The notes under the pieces were generated by a model. It did not search any database. It was not told the DNA's origin and saw only the letters and a list, made by a program, of their open reading frames with translations. Source: Microbispora bryophytorum (GTDB lineage: Bacteria > Actinomycetota > Actinomycetes > Streptosporangiales > Streptosporangiaceae). From it: DNA of 64,000 nt. Where the stretch lies: contig NZ_VIRL01000008.1 of NCBI RefSeq assembly GCF_006874465.1, positions 62,001 through 126,000 on the forward strand. The letters run 5' to 3'. This document shows positions 41,340-50,131 of the stretch, one piece after another. Each line of letters starts with the position of its first letter. Within the stretch, counting starts at the first letter, position 1. Position numbers and translations under genes: made by a program.

Positions 41340-44021
41340 ATGCAGGAGCTCCGTCTCGTCGCGGTAAGTGAAGACGGAACGTACCTCGTCCTGGCGACAG
41401 CCGGGCGGGGCACGCGCTTCACGCTGCCCGTCGACGACCGGCTCCGCGCTGCGGTTCGCGGCAACTTCTCCCGTCTCGGCCAGTACGAGATCGAAGTGGA
41501 GAGCCCGTTGCGTCCCAAGGAGATCCAGGCGCGCATCCGTGCCGGCGAGACGGCGGAGGAGATCGCGGCCACCGCCGGTATTCCGGTGGAGAGAGTCCGT
41601 TGGTTCGAGGGACCGGTTCTCCAGGAGCGCGAGTACATGGCCCAGCAGGCCCAGCGGGTCGCGGTCCGGATGCCGGGCGAGACGACCCCCGGGCCCACGC
41701 TCGGCGAGCTGGTCGCCGAGCGGTTGACCCGGCGCGGCGTGCCCGCCGACGAGATCGACTGGGACTCCGCCAAGCGCGACGACAACCTGTGGCGGGTGCG
41801 GCTCGGCTTCGTCTGGAACGGTCACACCCGCCACGCCGAGTGGCTCTTCGACCCGCGCCGCCGCCACATCACCCCGAACGACGACGAGGCCATGCGCCTG
41901 TCGGCCGCCGAGTACGTCGAGCCCGAGCGGGACAACGCCACCGTGCGCCCCTTCATGCCCCGCCTCGCGTCCAAGCTCGCCCCGGTGCCGCCGCTGCCCG
42001 AGGTGACCTCTTCCCGCCGCGACGAGCCGGGTCTCGGCGTGCCTGCCATACGCTCCGAGCCCGCCGCGCTTCCCGAGCCCCTGCCGCCGCCTCGGCTGAG
42101 CCCGCCGCTGCGCGCGGAGACCGTACGGCACGAGCGGCCTGAGCCGTATGCCGACGAGCCGTCGGCGTACCGGCCCGAGCCGTACGCGGACGAGCCGGCG
42201 GCGTACCGGCCCGAACTGACCCCGGTGCCCTTCCGGCTGCCGCAGTCGCTCATCGCCGCGCACGATGCCGTGCTCCCGCCGCCCACCGCCGAACCCAGGG
42301 TGGAGCCCACCCCGCAGGCCGGATCCACCGCGCAGGCCGGATCCACCCCGCAGGCCGCTCCTTCGCGTACGCCCGCCGGCCCCGTCCCGGCCACCGACCC
42401 CGCCCCTGCCCCTGCCCCCGGCGGCGTTCCGGACGCTCCGGACTCGAACGCCGCCGGAGACGGCGCGGTCCGCGTGGGCGGTCGAGACGCCGCGGGACCG
42501 CAGGCCGCGTCCCGGCCGCCCGCGGATGCCGTCGCACCCGCGCCGGTTGCGGACACCGCCGCATCGGTCCCCGTGACCGACGGGAACAGCGCCACCTCGG
42601 TCCCCGTGACCGACGGGAACAGCGCCACCTCGGTCCCCGTGACCGACGGGAACAGCGCCACCTCGGTCCCCGTGACCGACGGGGACAGCGCCGTATCGGT
42701 CCCCGTGACGGGTGGGGACAGCGCCGCCGGTGAGACTGCGGTCGCCGAACCGGCGTCCCTCCCGCAGGAGCCCGCCGTCCCGGACGAGGCTCCCCACATC
42801 CCGACCGGCGTGACGCCGTCCAGTGGCGCGGCGGACACCCAGGAGGCCGTGCGCCCGGCGACGCCGCCCGCGGACCACGTGGCCGCCGAGGACTCGGCGC
42901 CCGCCGGCACCAGCACGCCCGCGGCCACCACGGCGATCACGAGCACCACGGCGACAGCCAGCACCACGTCGACTCCGGAATCCGCCGCGGGCTCCGGCCT
43001 GGACTCCCGTCCGGACTTCCGTCCGGACTCCACTGAGCACGCCACTGAGCAATCCACTGGGCAGCCCACTGCGCAATCCACTGAGCACTCCACTGGGCAG
43101 TCCACTCCGGACTCCGGGGCGACAGGCCCCGGGGTGACGGACGTCGTAGCCGCTGCCTCGTCCTCCCAGGACGCCGAGGGCTCCGTCCGCGAAAGCGCGG
43201 AGCCCCCCATGCAGGCCAGCGTGCAGGCTGCCGCAGCCACGGAGGCCGCGAGTCCGGCCGAGCCCTCGACCGCCGTGTCCGCGTCGCGGCCGGTCCAAAG
43301 CACGGTCACGGAAACGGCGGCGGACGCGGGCGCGGGCGCAGCCACGGACACGGACGCAGCCACGGGGGCGACAGCCGACCCGGCCGAGGGCGGCGCGGCG
43401 AACGAAGCGTCGCCGGCGGCCGCGGTTCCGGTCTCCGTTCCCGCGCCGGCTCCGCCGGTGGAGCCCACGAAGGAGCCCGCTCCGAGCCCTGCGGCCGACG
43501 CCACGGTGGTGAGTGTGCCCGCGCAGAGCGCGCCCTCGGAGGACACTGCGACGCCCACCTCAGCACCCACGGCTCCGAAGCCCATTCCCAAGCCCACTCC
43601 CAAGCCCGCTCCGAAGCCCAGCCCAGCGCCTGCCGCTCCTGCCGCACCGGCGACTCCGGCCGCGGCCCCGGCGGCACAGGCCACGCCACAGGGCCCCGCC
43701 GCGCAGCCCGCGGCCGAGGCCACTCCCGCGCCGCAGGCACCTGCACGGCAAGCACCCGCGGCCCAGGCTCCCGCAGCCCAGGCACCCGCGGCCGCCCCGG
43801 CGCCCCGGACAGGGGACGCCGGGAAGAACCAGCGCGCGGGCGACGGGTCCAAGGACGGGGCGAAGGAGGCGCAGAAGGAGGCTCCGAAGGACGCCAAGCC
43901 CGACACGCCCGCCCCGCCCGTGCCGAAGCCGGCTCCCCCGCGGCCCCGCAAGTCGCGCGGACGCCGGGCGTCGGTGCCGACCTGGGACGAGATCATGTTC
44001 GGCGCGCGCAAGCAGGATTGA
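41340..44021 (+). CDS. sepH: Septation protein SepH with a greatly enlarged disordered C-terminal region
   Basis: An 893-residue protein. Residues 1-~165 are the DUF3071 domain of SepH (MQELRLVAVSEDGTYLVLA, LRPKEIQARIRAGETAEEIA, the helix-turn-helix-like EEIAATAGIPVERVRWFEGP, DNLWRVRLGFVWNGHTRHAE). SepH stimulates FtsZ assembly and division in Streptomyces. The last residues, RGRRASVPTWDEIMFGARKQ, are the conserved SepH C-terminus. Between them lie ~700 residues of Ala/Pro/Thr/Ser sequence with YADEP repeats, five TDGNSATSVPV units, Ser-Thr-Gln-Glu repeats and Pro-Lys runs. Known SepH proteins are about 340 residues. ATG at 41340. A CRP-type site lies upstream. Confidence 0.9.
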   Translation: MQELRLVAVSEDGTYLVLATAGRGTRFTLPVDDRLRAAVRGNFSRLGQYEIEVESPLRPKEIQARIRAGETAEEIAATAGIPVERVRWFEGPVLQEREYMAQQAQRVAVRMPGETTPGPTLGELVAERLTRRGVPADEIDWDSAKRDDNLWRVRLGFVWNGHTRHAEWLFDPRRRHITPNDDEAMRLSAAEYVEPERDNATVRPFMPRLASKLAPVPPLPEVTSSRRDEPGLGVPAIRSEPAALPEPLPPPRLSPPLRAETVRHERPEPYADEPSAYRPEPYADEPAAYRPELTPVPFRLPQSLIAAHDAVLPPPTAEPRVEPTPQAGSTAQAGSTPQAAPSRTPAGPVPATDPAPAPAPGGVPDAPDSNAAGDGAVRVGGRDAAGPQAASRPPADAVAPAPVADTAASVPVTDGNSATSVPVTDGNSATSVPVTDGNSATSVPVTDGDSAVSVPVTGGDSAAGETAVAEPASLPQEPAVPDEAPHIPTGVTPSSGAADTQEAVRPATPPADHVAAEDSAPAGTSTPAATTAITSTTATASTTSTPESAAGSGLDSRPDFRPDSTEHATEQSTGQPTAQSTEHSTGQSTPDSGATGPGVTDVVAAASSSQDAEGSVRESAEPPMQASVQAAAATEAASPAEPSTAVSASRPVQSTVTETAADAGAGAATDTDAATGATADPAEGGAANEASPAAAVPVSVPAPAPPVEPTKEPAPSPAADATVVSVPAQSAPSEDTATPTSAPTAPKPIPKPTPKPAPKPSPAPAAPAAPATPAAAPAAQATPQGPAAQPAAEATPAPQAPARQAPAAQAPAAQAPAAAPAPRTGDAGKNQRAGDGSKDGAKEAQKEAPKDAKPDTPAPPVPKPAPPRPRKSRGRRASVPTWDEIMFGARKQD
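42564..42728 (+). repeat. Five 33-bp tandem repeats within sepH
   Basis: Units start at 42564, 42597, 42630, 42663 and 42696. The first three are nearly identical and the last two diverge. Each encodes SVPVTDGNSAT or a variant, at residues 409-463. DNA-level identity, not only protein similarity, indicates recent expansion by slippage or recombination. Confidence 0.9.
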
Positions 44022-44090
44022 CCGCGCAGGACGCGGCACGGCACCTGGGGCGGAGCCGCCCACGGAGCCGGCATCGTCACACCGGCGGAT

Positions 44091-44132
44091 GAGGGCCGGC
44101 CGGCGGGTTCGCGAACTCGCCGGCCGGCCCTC
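44091..44132. terminator. Hairpin terminator after sepH
   Basis: gagggccggccggcg (44091-44105) and cgccggccggccctc (44118-44132) pair perfectly, with an inner gttcgcgaac dyad in the loop. It lies 70 bases past the sepH stop. The remainder of 44022-44389 shows no gene and should contain the haloperoxidase promoter. Confidence 0.75.
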
Positions 44133-44389
44133 CGCCGTCTGCCGGGCCGTGCCCCTCGGTCCCGAACACTCCGTTGCCCCAAGGACGCGTCCGGGACGCT
44201 TGTCGATTCGCGGCGTGACCAGACGCGCTCGTCCCGGCATCCCACGCGAGCAGGGCCGTACGGGACCGTCCGGAACAGTTCCGCACGATCATGAGCCTTG
44301 TCACGCGGCCCGTCGATCGAAGATCTTCCGTGGTGCACCCCCTCTCCCGGCACCCGGCCGGAGCTCGGGGGCTTCCCCGGAGGTTCTCC

Positions 44390-45784
44390 TTGCATCCACG
44401 ATCATGGTGGAAACGCGTTCGCGTGATCGCGGCGGCAGCTGTTGTTGCCGCCGGCACGCTGGTCGCGCTCCCCCAGGCGGCGCACGCGGCGGTCACGGGG
44501 CCACCGCCGCAGGCGTCCGCCTTCGATCACGTGCTCTACTGGAACACCGTCTTCCTCGACACCATCCGCACCCTTCCCCGCGACGGCGTCGACCCGCAGC
44601 ACAGCCACGACGGGGACCCGACCTTGCTCGCGCGGGCCGGCGCCATGCTGCACATCGCCGTCCACGACGCGAACTGGCCGGCCGCGCCGGTCACGTACCT
44701 GCCCAAGATCACGCAGCAGAACCCGAACGACTCGATAGAGGCCACGATGGACGCGGCGGCGCACCGCGTGCTCGAACACCTCTATCCCTACATCGACTTC
44801 GACGCGAACCTGGCCTACGCGCTCGCGCAGATCCCCTCGTCGGTGCCGTCCCGCTACGTCCAGGGCGGCCGGACCGACGGCGAGAGGATCGGCGACCTGA
44901 TGATCGCCGAAAGGTCGGGGGACGGGCCGGCGTTCGACCTCTCATACACAGAGGGGACGGTCCCCGGCGCGTGGCGGCAGACGGGCTCCGGACCGGCGGT
45001 GGCGCCGAACTGGTGGAAGCTCAAGCCGTTCGCCATGACGTCCCCCACGCAGTTCCGGCCGCCGCCGCCCGGCGGCTTCACCTCCTACGACCAACTCGTC
45101 CGCAGCTCCCAGTACGCCCAGCAGGTCAACGAGGTCAAGGCGTATGGCGGGGCGAAGAACCCGACCTCGCGGTCCGCCGACCAGACGCAGGCGGCGTTCT
45201 TCTGGGCCAACGACGGCAAGGGCACCTATCGGCCGGTGGGGCAGCTGTTCGCCATCACCCAGACGGTCGCCAGGCAGAGGGGGCTGAGGCAGAACGAGAC
45301 GGCCGAGTTGTTCAACCTCGTGTCCATGGCGCTGGCCGACGCGTCGATCATCGCCTGGGGAGCGAAGTTCGACACGCCGATCGACCTGTGGCGGCCGGAA
45401 AGCGCCATCAAGCTGGCCGACACGAGCCTCAATCCCGCCGTCACACCCGATTCCTCCTGGGAGCCGCTGTCGGTGAACGCCGCCGGGCAGCACTTTTCGC
45501 CGCCCTTCCCCTCGTACATATCGGGGCACGCCACGTTCGCGGGCGCATGGGCGGGCGTGATGCAGAGGTGGTTCGGGCACAACCTGACCTTCACCGCGCC
45601 CACCGACGATCCGAACGCCAACCCGAAGACCAGGACCTTCACGAGTTTCGAGCAGGCCGCCGAGGAGGACGCCCTCAGCCGGCTCTGGCTCGGCGTCCAC
45701 TACCGCTGGGACGCCGACCGCGGACTCGACGCGGGATTCAACCTGGGTGACTTCGTCTACGTGACCAAGCGCGACCAGGGATAG
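44390..45784 (+). CDS. Secreted vanadium-dependent haloperoxidase/phosphatase family protein
   Basis: A 464-residue protein. A TTG start at 44390 with GGAGG six bases upstream gives a classic signal peptide (RVIAAAAVVAAGTLVAL, cut after AHA). The C-terminal PAP2/haloperoxidase core contains vanadate-site residues: K326 and R335 (KFDTPIDLWRPESA), S378-G379-H380 (SYISGHATF), R431 and H437 (SRLWLGVHYRWD). Such enzymes oxidise halides with H2O2 or, without vanadate, act as phosphatases. A longer ATG start at 44291 would bury the signal. It is a lone gene; the halide and the role cannot be read from sequence. Confidence 0.87.
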   Translation: MHPRSWWKRVRVIAAAAVVAAGTLVALPQAAHAAVTGPPPQASAFDHVLYWNTVFLDTIRTLPRDGVDPQHSHDGDPTLLARAGAMLHIAVHDANWPAAPVTYLPKITQQNPNDSIEATMDAAAHRVLEHLYPYIDFDANLAYALAQIPSSVPSRYVQGGRTDGERIGDLMIAERSGDGPAFDLSYTEGTVPGAWRQTGSGPAVAPNWWKLKPFAMTSPTQFRPPPPGGFTSYDQLVRSSQYAQQVNEVKAYGGAKNPTSRSADQTQAAFFWANDGKGTYRPVGQLFAITQTVARQRGLRQNETAELFNLVSMALADASIIAWGAKFDTPIDLWRPESAIKLADTSLNPAVTPDSSWEPLSVNAAGQHFSPPFPSYISGHATFAGAWAGVMQRWFGHNLTFTAPTDDPNANPKTRTFTSFEQAAEEDALSRLWLGVHYRWDADRGLDAGFNLGDFVYVTKRDQG

Positions 45785-45913
45785 GAACCGAGCACCCGAC
45801 CTCCAGGCCCTCCGGGCGGCGCAACCCGCCGACCCGGGGGGCTGCCTCGCGTCATCGATCTTTGTTAGTGTTTCGCCCGGATCGACGCCGAAGCGTGGCT
45901 TGGGAGGATCGTC

Positions 45914-47116
45914 GTGTCAGGGCCGTTCAGCGTGCCTCCCCAGCCCGACGGCGTGACCACCGCGGCCGAATTCGTCGCCGCTCTGGGCCGTCTCCGCCAG
46001 TGGTCCGGGCTGACTTACCGGCAGCTCACGGCCGCCGCGAAGGCGTCGGGAGACGTGCTGCCCCCCAGCACGATCGCGGGAGCACTCGGGCGCACGACCC
46101 TCCCGAGGGAGGAGTTCGTGGCGGCTTTCGTGCGAGCCTGCGGGCTCGGCGAGGCCGAGACGGCGCGCTGGGTGGCGCACAGAAAACGGCTGGCCGCCGG
46201 CATGGCGCCTCCGGCCGATCCCCACGACGCGGCAGCAGGCCCGGACCGGCCGCCCGTCCCGCCGGAGCAGCCCGGCCCGGATGGGCGGCCCGATCAGGCC
46301 GACCGCTTCGAGCCCGGCCGTCTCGACGGGCGCGAACAGACCGGTCCCCCAAACTCTGCCGGACCGCGCGACCCCACCGAACCGCGCGACGCCGCCGTGC
46401 CACGCGACCCGGCCGGACCGGGCGCGGACGCCGTACGGCCGCAGACCCGGGCGCTGCGACGGTTCGTCATAGCCGGGGCCGTTGTCCTGGTCCTGCTCCT
46501 CGCCACGGGCACGGTCCTGTCGCAACTGCGTGTCTCCTGGGCCGGCGGCCGCGCACGGCCCTCGGCCTTCCCCACCGCGACGACCGGGAGCGGCCTGACC
46601 CCGCCCTCCGCCGCACCGGCGGCCGGAAGCGGCCGCACCCCGCCCGACGGCTGGTATCACATCGTCCCGTCGCACGTCGCCGACCGCGACCTGTGTATCG
46701 GGGAGGGACGCGAGCGCAACAGGCGGACCGACCGGCCACTGGCCGTCCAGCGGAGCTGCCGGGATATCGTCCCCGACACCTACGTGCAGTCGGTCGGCGG
46801 CGGCGCCTACGAGATCCAGTGGCATCATCCCAAGGAGGGCGTCGGCTGCCTCACCGTCGACGAGGCGCTGCGCGGCCCTGACGTGCTGATCGCTCCCGAG
46901 AACTGCTCCGGCGCGGCGCACCAGCGGTTCCTGCTGGAGCCCGCGGGGGCCGGGTTCGCCCTGCGTCCCCTGCACAGCGGGCTGTGCCTGGGAGCGCTGT
47001 ACGGCGAGCCCGACGTGACCCCAGGCGCTGAGCTCGCCCAGGAGTCCTGCACCGGGCGGCGTGACCAGGTGTTCCTCTTCCGCCCGGCGCCCGCCCCCAC
47101 CTGGACGCCTCGCTGA
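45914..47116 (+). CDS. XRE helix-turn-helix / single TM / extracytoplasmic beta-trefoil protein
   Basis: A 400-residue protein with three parts. Residues ~15-95 are an XRE-like helix-turn-helix (LRQWSGLTYRQLTAAAKASG, LPPSTIAGALGR, LPREEFVAAFVRACG). A Pro/Asp-rich linker leads to one membrane helix at ~181-203 (FVIAGAVVLVLLLATGTVL). Outside, residues ~240-400 resemble a ricin-type trefoil with six Cys and QxF-like ends (CLGALYGEPDVTPGAELAQE, then CTGRRDQVFLF). This could be a one-component membrane sensor that binds DNA inside and sugar or cell wall outside (inference). GTG start at 45914 after GGGAGG. Confidence 0.7.
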   Translation: MSGPFSVPPQPDGVTTAAEFVAALGRLRQWSGLTYRQLTAAAKASGDVLPPSTIAGALGRTTLPREEFVAAFVRACGLGEAETARWVAHRKRLAAGMAPPADPHDAAAGPDRPPVPPEQPGPDGRPDQADRFEPGRLDGREQTGPPNSAGPRDPTEPRDAAVPRDPAGPGADAVRPQTRALRRFVIAGAVVLVLLLATGTVLSQLRVSWAGGRARPSAFPTATTGSGLTPPSAAPAAGSGRTPPDGWYHIVPSHVADRDLCIGEGRERNRRTDRPLAVQRSCRDIVPDTYVQSVGGGAYEIQWHHPKEGVGCLTVDEALRGPDVLIAPENCSGAAHQRFLLEPAGAGFALRPLHSGLCLGALYGEPDVTPGAELAQESCTGRRDQVFLFRPAPAPTWTPR

Positions 47117-47326
47117 TCCGGACTCGCCGATCGGGCTCGCTGTCCGGGCCGAGCTCCCACCAGCCCGGAGAACAGCAACAGTGACCTCTCCCTGCATGCT
47201 CCTGCCCACGCCTAACCAGTTGGTCCGGGTTCCTCGCCGTACGGTGGGTGCGGCGCGCACATACCTCTTATGATCGTTAACGCATGGGTTCATCACTCGG
47301 AGCATCGATCGCGCGGAAGGCGACGA

Positions 47327-48148
47327 ATGACGGAGACAGGACGCGTTCCGCAGGGTGTTGATCCGAGAGTCCCGAGCGTGGCGCGCATCTACGACTACTT
47401 CCTCGGCGGCAAGGACAACTTCGCCTCCGATCGCGAGGCCGCCGACCGGGTCATCCGGCTCGGCCGCGAGCAGGGGTACGACATCCCCGCGCTGGCCCGC
47501 GCCAACCGCGCCTTCCTGGTGCGGGTGATCAGGGAACTGACCGATGCCGGCGTGCGCCAGTTCCTCGACATCGGGACCGGCCTGCCCACCCAGCAGAACG
47601 TGCACCAGGTCGCCGCGACGTTCGGTCCGCGTTCCCGCACCGTCTACGTGGACAACGATCCGACGGTTCTCGTGCACGCACGCGCCATCCTCGCCGACAC
47701 GCCCGACACGGTCGTCGTGGAGGGGGATCTGCAGCGGCCCGGCGAGATCCTCGCCGACGAGCGGGTCCGCGCTCACCTGGACTTCGACCGGCCGGTGGCG
47801 ATCCTCGCGCTGGCGGTCCTGCACTTCTTCACCGACGACGCGGAGGTGAGCCGGATCATCTCGAATCTGCGGGACGGGCTGCCCTCCGGCGGCTACCTCG
47901 CCATCTCCCACACCTATGTCCGCCGCTCCGACCAGAACAATGTGGAGCAGGCACAGTCGGTCTACGGCAAGACCTCCGCCGGGGGCTTCGTGCACCGTGG
48001 ACCCGAGGAACTCGCCGCCATGCTGAACGGCATGGAGATTCTGGAGCCCGGCGTCGTGCCCGTCGAGCTCTGGCGTCCCCGCCACGACCAGTACCCGGGC
48101 GACCCCGGCAACAGCGGTTACATCGGAGTCCTGGCCCGCCGCCCCTGA
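47327..48148 (+). CDS. DUF574 family SAM-dependent methyltransferase
   Basis: A 273-residue protein of the DUF574 (Methyltransf_19) family, which is expanded in actinomycetes. Typical parts are VDPRVPSVARIYDYFLGGKD (the family start), FLDIGTGLPTQQNVHQVA (SAM-binding loop), YVDNDPTVLVHARAIL and AILALAVLHFF. It is presumed to methylate a small molecule, but no substrates are established. ATG at 47327 after GGAAGGCGACGA; the ORF could extend to 47270, where no ribosome binding site is visible. No obvious operon partner. Confidence 0.88.
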   Translation: MTETGRVPQGVDPRVPSVARIYDYFLGGKDNFASDREAADRVIRLGREQGYDIPALARANRAFLVRVIRELTDAGVRQFLDIGTGLPTQQNVHQVAATFGPRSRTVYVDNDPTVLVHARAILADTPDTVVVEGDLQRPGEILADERVRAHLDFDRPVAILALAVLHFFTDDAEVSRIISNLRDGLPSGGYLAISHTYVRRSDQNNVEQAQSVYGKTSAGGFVHRGPEELAAMLNGMEILEPGVVPVELWRPRHDQYPGDPGNSGYIGVLARRP

Positions 48149-48185
48149 GTCCTCGCCCAGCCCTCTCCGCCTTCTCAGCCGCGCC

Positions 48186-48234
48186 GTCAGCGATATGTCA
48201 GCGGCTGACGGCCGCCCTCAGAGCCGTGTCAGCG
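48186..48234 (+). promoter_or_regulatory. GTCAGCG repeats before the DrrAB exporter operon
   Basis: GTCAGCG occurs at 48186, 48197 (11-bp period) and 48228. The second copy is part of the perfect dyad GTCAGCGGCTGAC (48197-48209). Heptamers with 11-bp spacing are typical of SARP/BTAD regulators, and a BTAD gene lies just beyond the operon. Confidence 0.45.
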
Positions 48235-48276
48235 TCGCCCCGCAGAGTGGAGGCGCACACGACCGGAGGAGACGAC

Positions 48277-49239
48277 ATGGGCTATGCGATCCAGGCCGAT
48301 GGCCTGGCGAAACGGTACGGCGAGACGAGGGCGCTCGACGGGGTGGACCTTGAGGTGCCGCAGGGCCGCCTCCTGGGCGTCCTGGGCCCCAACGGGGCGG
48401 GGAAGACCACGGCGGTGCGAATCCTGGCGACGCTCGTGCGGCCGGACGGGGGCGGGGCGCGCGTGTCGGGGTTCGACGTGGTCCGGCAGGCGCACCAGGT
48501 GCGCTCGCTCATCGGGCTGACCGGGCAGTACGCGGCCGTCGACGACGCCCTCACCGGGGTCGAGAACCTCATGATGATCGGCCGCCTGCTGGGCCTGACG
48601 AGGGCGGACGCACGGCGCCGGGCCGACGGCCTGCTCGACCGCTTCGCGCTCACCGACGCGGGCGGGCGGGCGGCCAAGACCTACTCGGGCGGAATGCGCC
48701 GCCGGCTCGACCTCGCCGCGAGCCTCGTCGGCCGCCCCCGGGTGCTGTTCCTGGACGAGCCGACGAGCGGCCTCGACCCGCGCAGCCGCACCGAGCTGTG
48801 GGGCGTCGTCCGCGGCCTGCAGGACGAGGGCGTGACCGTCCTGCTCACCACGCAGTACCTGGAGGAGGCCGACCGGCTCGCGGACGACATCGTGGTGTTC
48901 GACCACGGAAAGGTCATCGCGAGCGGCACGCCGGACGACCTGAAGGCGGCGACCCGGGGCCAGGTCCTGGAGGTGCGGCCCATCGAGGCCACGTACCTCG
49001 ATCTCGTCCGCCGCGTGGTGGCCGACGTGCTCGACGTCACGCCGGAGGTCTCCCAGGGCCAGGTAACGGCTCCGGTGCGCGACCCCGCGGCCGTCCCCGC
49101 GATCGTACGGCGCCTCGACGACCTCGACGTGGTCGCGGCGGAGCTGTCGCTGCGCCGGGCGAGCCTCAACGAGGTGTTCCTCGCACTGACCGGGCACCGC
49201 GCCGAGGACGAGCAGCAGGGCGCCGAGGCCGCGGCGTGA
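48277..49239 (+). CDS. DrrA-type ABC exporter ATP-binding protein
   Basis: A 320-residue ATPase of the DrrA (daunorubicin resistance) family. It has Walker A GPNGAGKTTAVRILATL, Q-loop LTGQYAAVDDALTG, signature YSGGMRRRLDLAASL, Walker B VLFLDEPTSGLDP and the C-terminal ATP-binding-associated region ending in EVFLALTGHRAED. It powers export with the membrane partner encoded 46 bases downstream. ATG at 48277 after GGAGGAGACGAC. Repeats upstream may bind the BTAD regulator encoded at the other end of the operon. The exported compound is unknown: antibiotic, lipid or other. Confidence 0.92.
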   Translation: MGYAIQADGLAKRYGETRALDGVDLEVPQGRLLGVLGPNGAGKTTAVRILATLVRPDGGGARVSGFDVVRQAHQVRSLIGLTGQYAAVDDALTGVENLMMIGRLLGLTRADARRRADGLLDRFALTDAGGRAAKTYSGGMRRRLDLAASLVGRPRVLFLDEPTSGLDPRSRTELWGVVRGLQDEGVTVLLTTQYLEEADRLADDIVVFDHGKVIASGTPDDLKAATRGQVLEVRPIEATYLDLVRRVVADVLDVTPEVSQGQVTAPVRDPAAVPAIVRRLDDLDVVAAELSLRRASLNEVFLALTGHRAEDEQQGAEAAA

Positions 49240-49285
49240 GCCCGCGACGGGAGCCGCAGGACGCACCAAGCGACGAGGAGAGAAG

Positions 49286-50098
49286 ATGACCACGATCACC
49301 CAGACCGCGCCCGCGGTCGCGGCGTCCTCCCGGCCGGGCGCGGGAGCGGCCCTGCGCCAGACGATGACGCTCGCCTGGCGGAGCATGGTGCAGATCAAGC
49401 ACAACCCGATGGAGCTGCTCGACCTCAGCGTGCAGCCGATCATGTTCCTGCTGCTGTTCACCTACGTGTTCGGCGGCGCGATCGCGGGGTCCACGGGCGA
49501 CTACCTGCAGTTCGCGCTGCCTGGCCTGGTCGCGCAGAACATGCTGTTCGCGAGCATGACCACGGCCGTCGGATTGAACGTCGACATCGCCAAGGGCGTG
49601 TTCGACCGGCTGCGCAGCCTGCCGATCTCCCGCTCCGCCCCGCTGGCCGGGCGCATCGTCGCCGACACGCTGAAGCAGGTGTGGGCGTTCGCCCTGTTCC
49701 TCGGGCTGGGCCTGGTGCTCGGGTTCCGCGTGCACACGGGGATCGCCGGGGTGCTGGGCGCACTCGCGCTGCTGCTGGCGTTCGCACTCGCGATGTCGTG
49801 GACGGCGGTGCTGGTCGGGGTCACGGCCGCGAGCATGGAGAAGGTACAGATCCTGATGTTCTCGCTGATGATGCCGATCACCTTCACCAGCAACGCCTTC
49901 GTCGCCACCGACACCATGCCGTCCTGGCTGCAGAAGTGGGTGGAGGTCAACCCGGTCAGCCACCTGGCTGACGCCGTACGCGGACTGCTCGGCGGCGGGC
50001 CGGTCGCGTCGGACGCCACGATCTCGCTGCTGTGGGCCGCGGGCATCGCCGTCGTCGTCGCCCCGCTCGCCGTCCGCGCCTTCCGCAACCGCATCTGA
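49286..50098 (+). CDS. DrrB-type ABC-2 exporter permease
   Basis: A 270-residue ABC-2 membrane protein with six helices. It has MVQIKHNPMELLDLSVQPI and FTYVFGGAIAG (the usual DrrB start region), FDRLRSLPISRSAPLAGRIV, and VNPVSHLADAVRGLLGGGP before the last helix. It pairs with the ATPase encoded upstream to form a homodimeric-type exporter. ATG at 49286 with AGGAGAGAAG. It ends 33 bases before the stop of the convergent BTAD regulator. Substrate unknown; drug or lipid export is the family norm. Confidence 0.92.
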   Translation: MTTITQTAPAVAASSRPGAGAALRQTMTLAWRSMVQIKHNPMELLDLSVQPIMFLLLFTYVFGGAIAGSTGDYLQFALPGLVAQNMLFASMTTAVGLNVDIAKGVFDRLRSLPISRSAPLAGRIVADTLKQVWAFALFLGLGLVLGFRVHTGIAGVLGALALLLAFALAMSWTAVLVGVTAASMEKVQILMFSLMMPITFTSNAFVATDTMPSWLQKWVEVNPVSHLADAVRGLLGGGPVASDATISLLWAAGIAVVVAPLAVRAFRNRI

Positions 50099-50131
50099 AA
50101 GCAGCGCTGCGGGGTGCCCGCGGTCGCGGAC

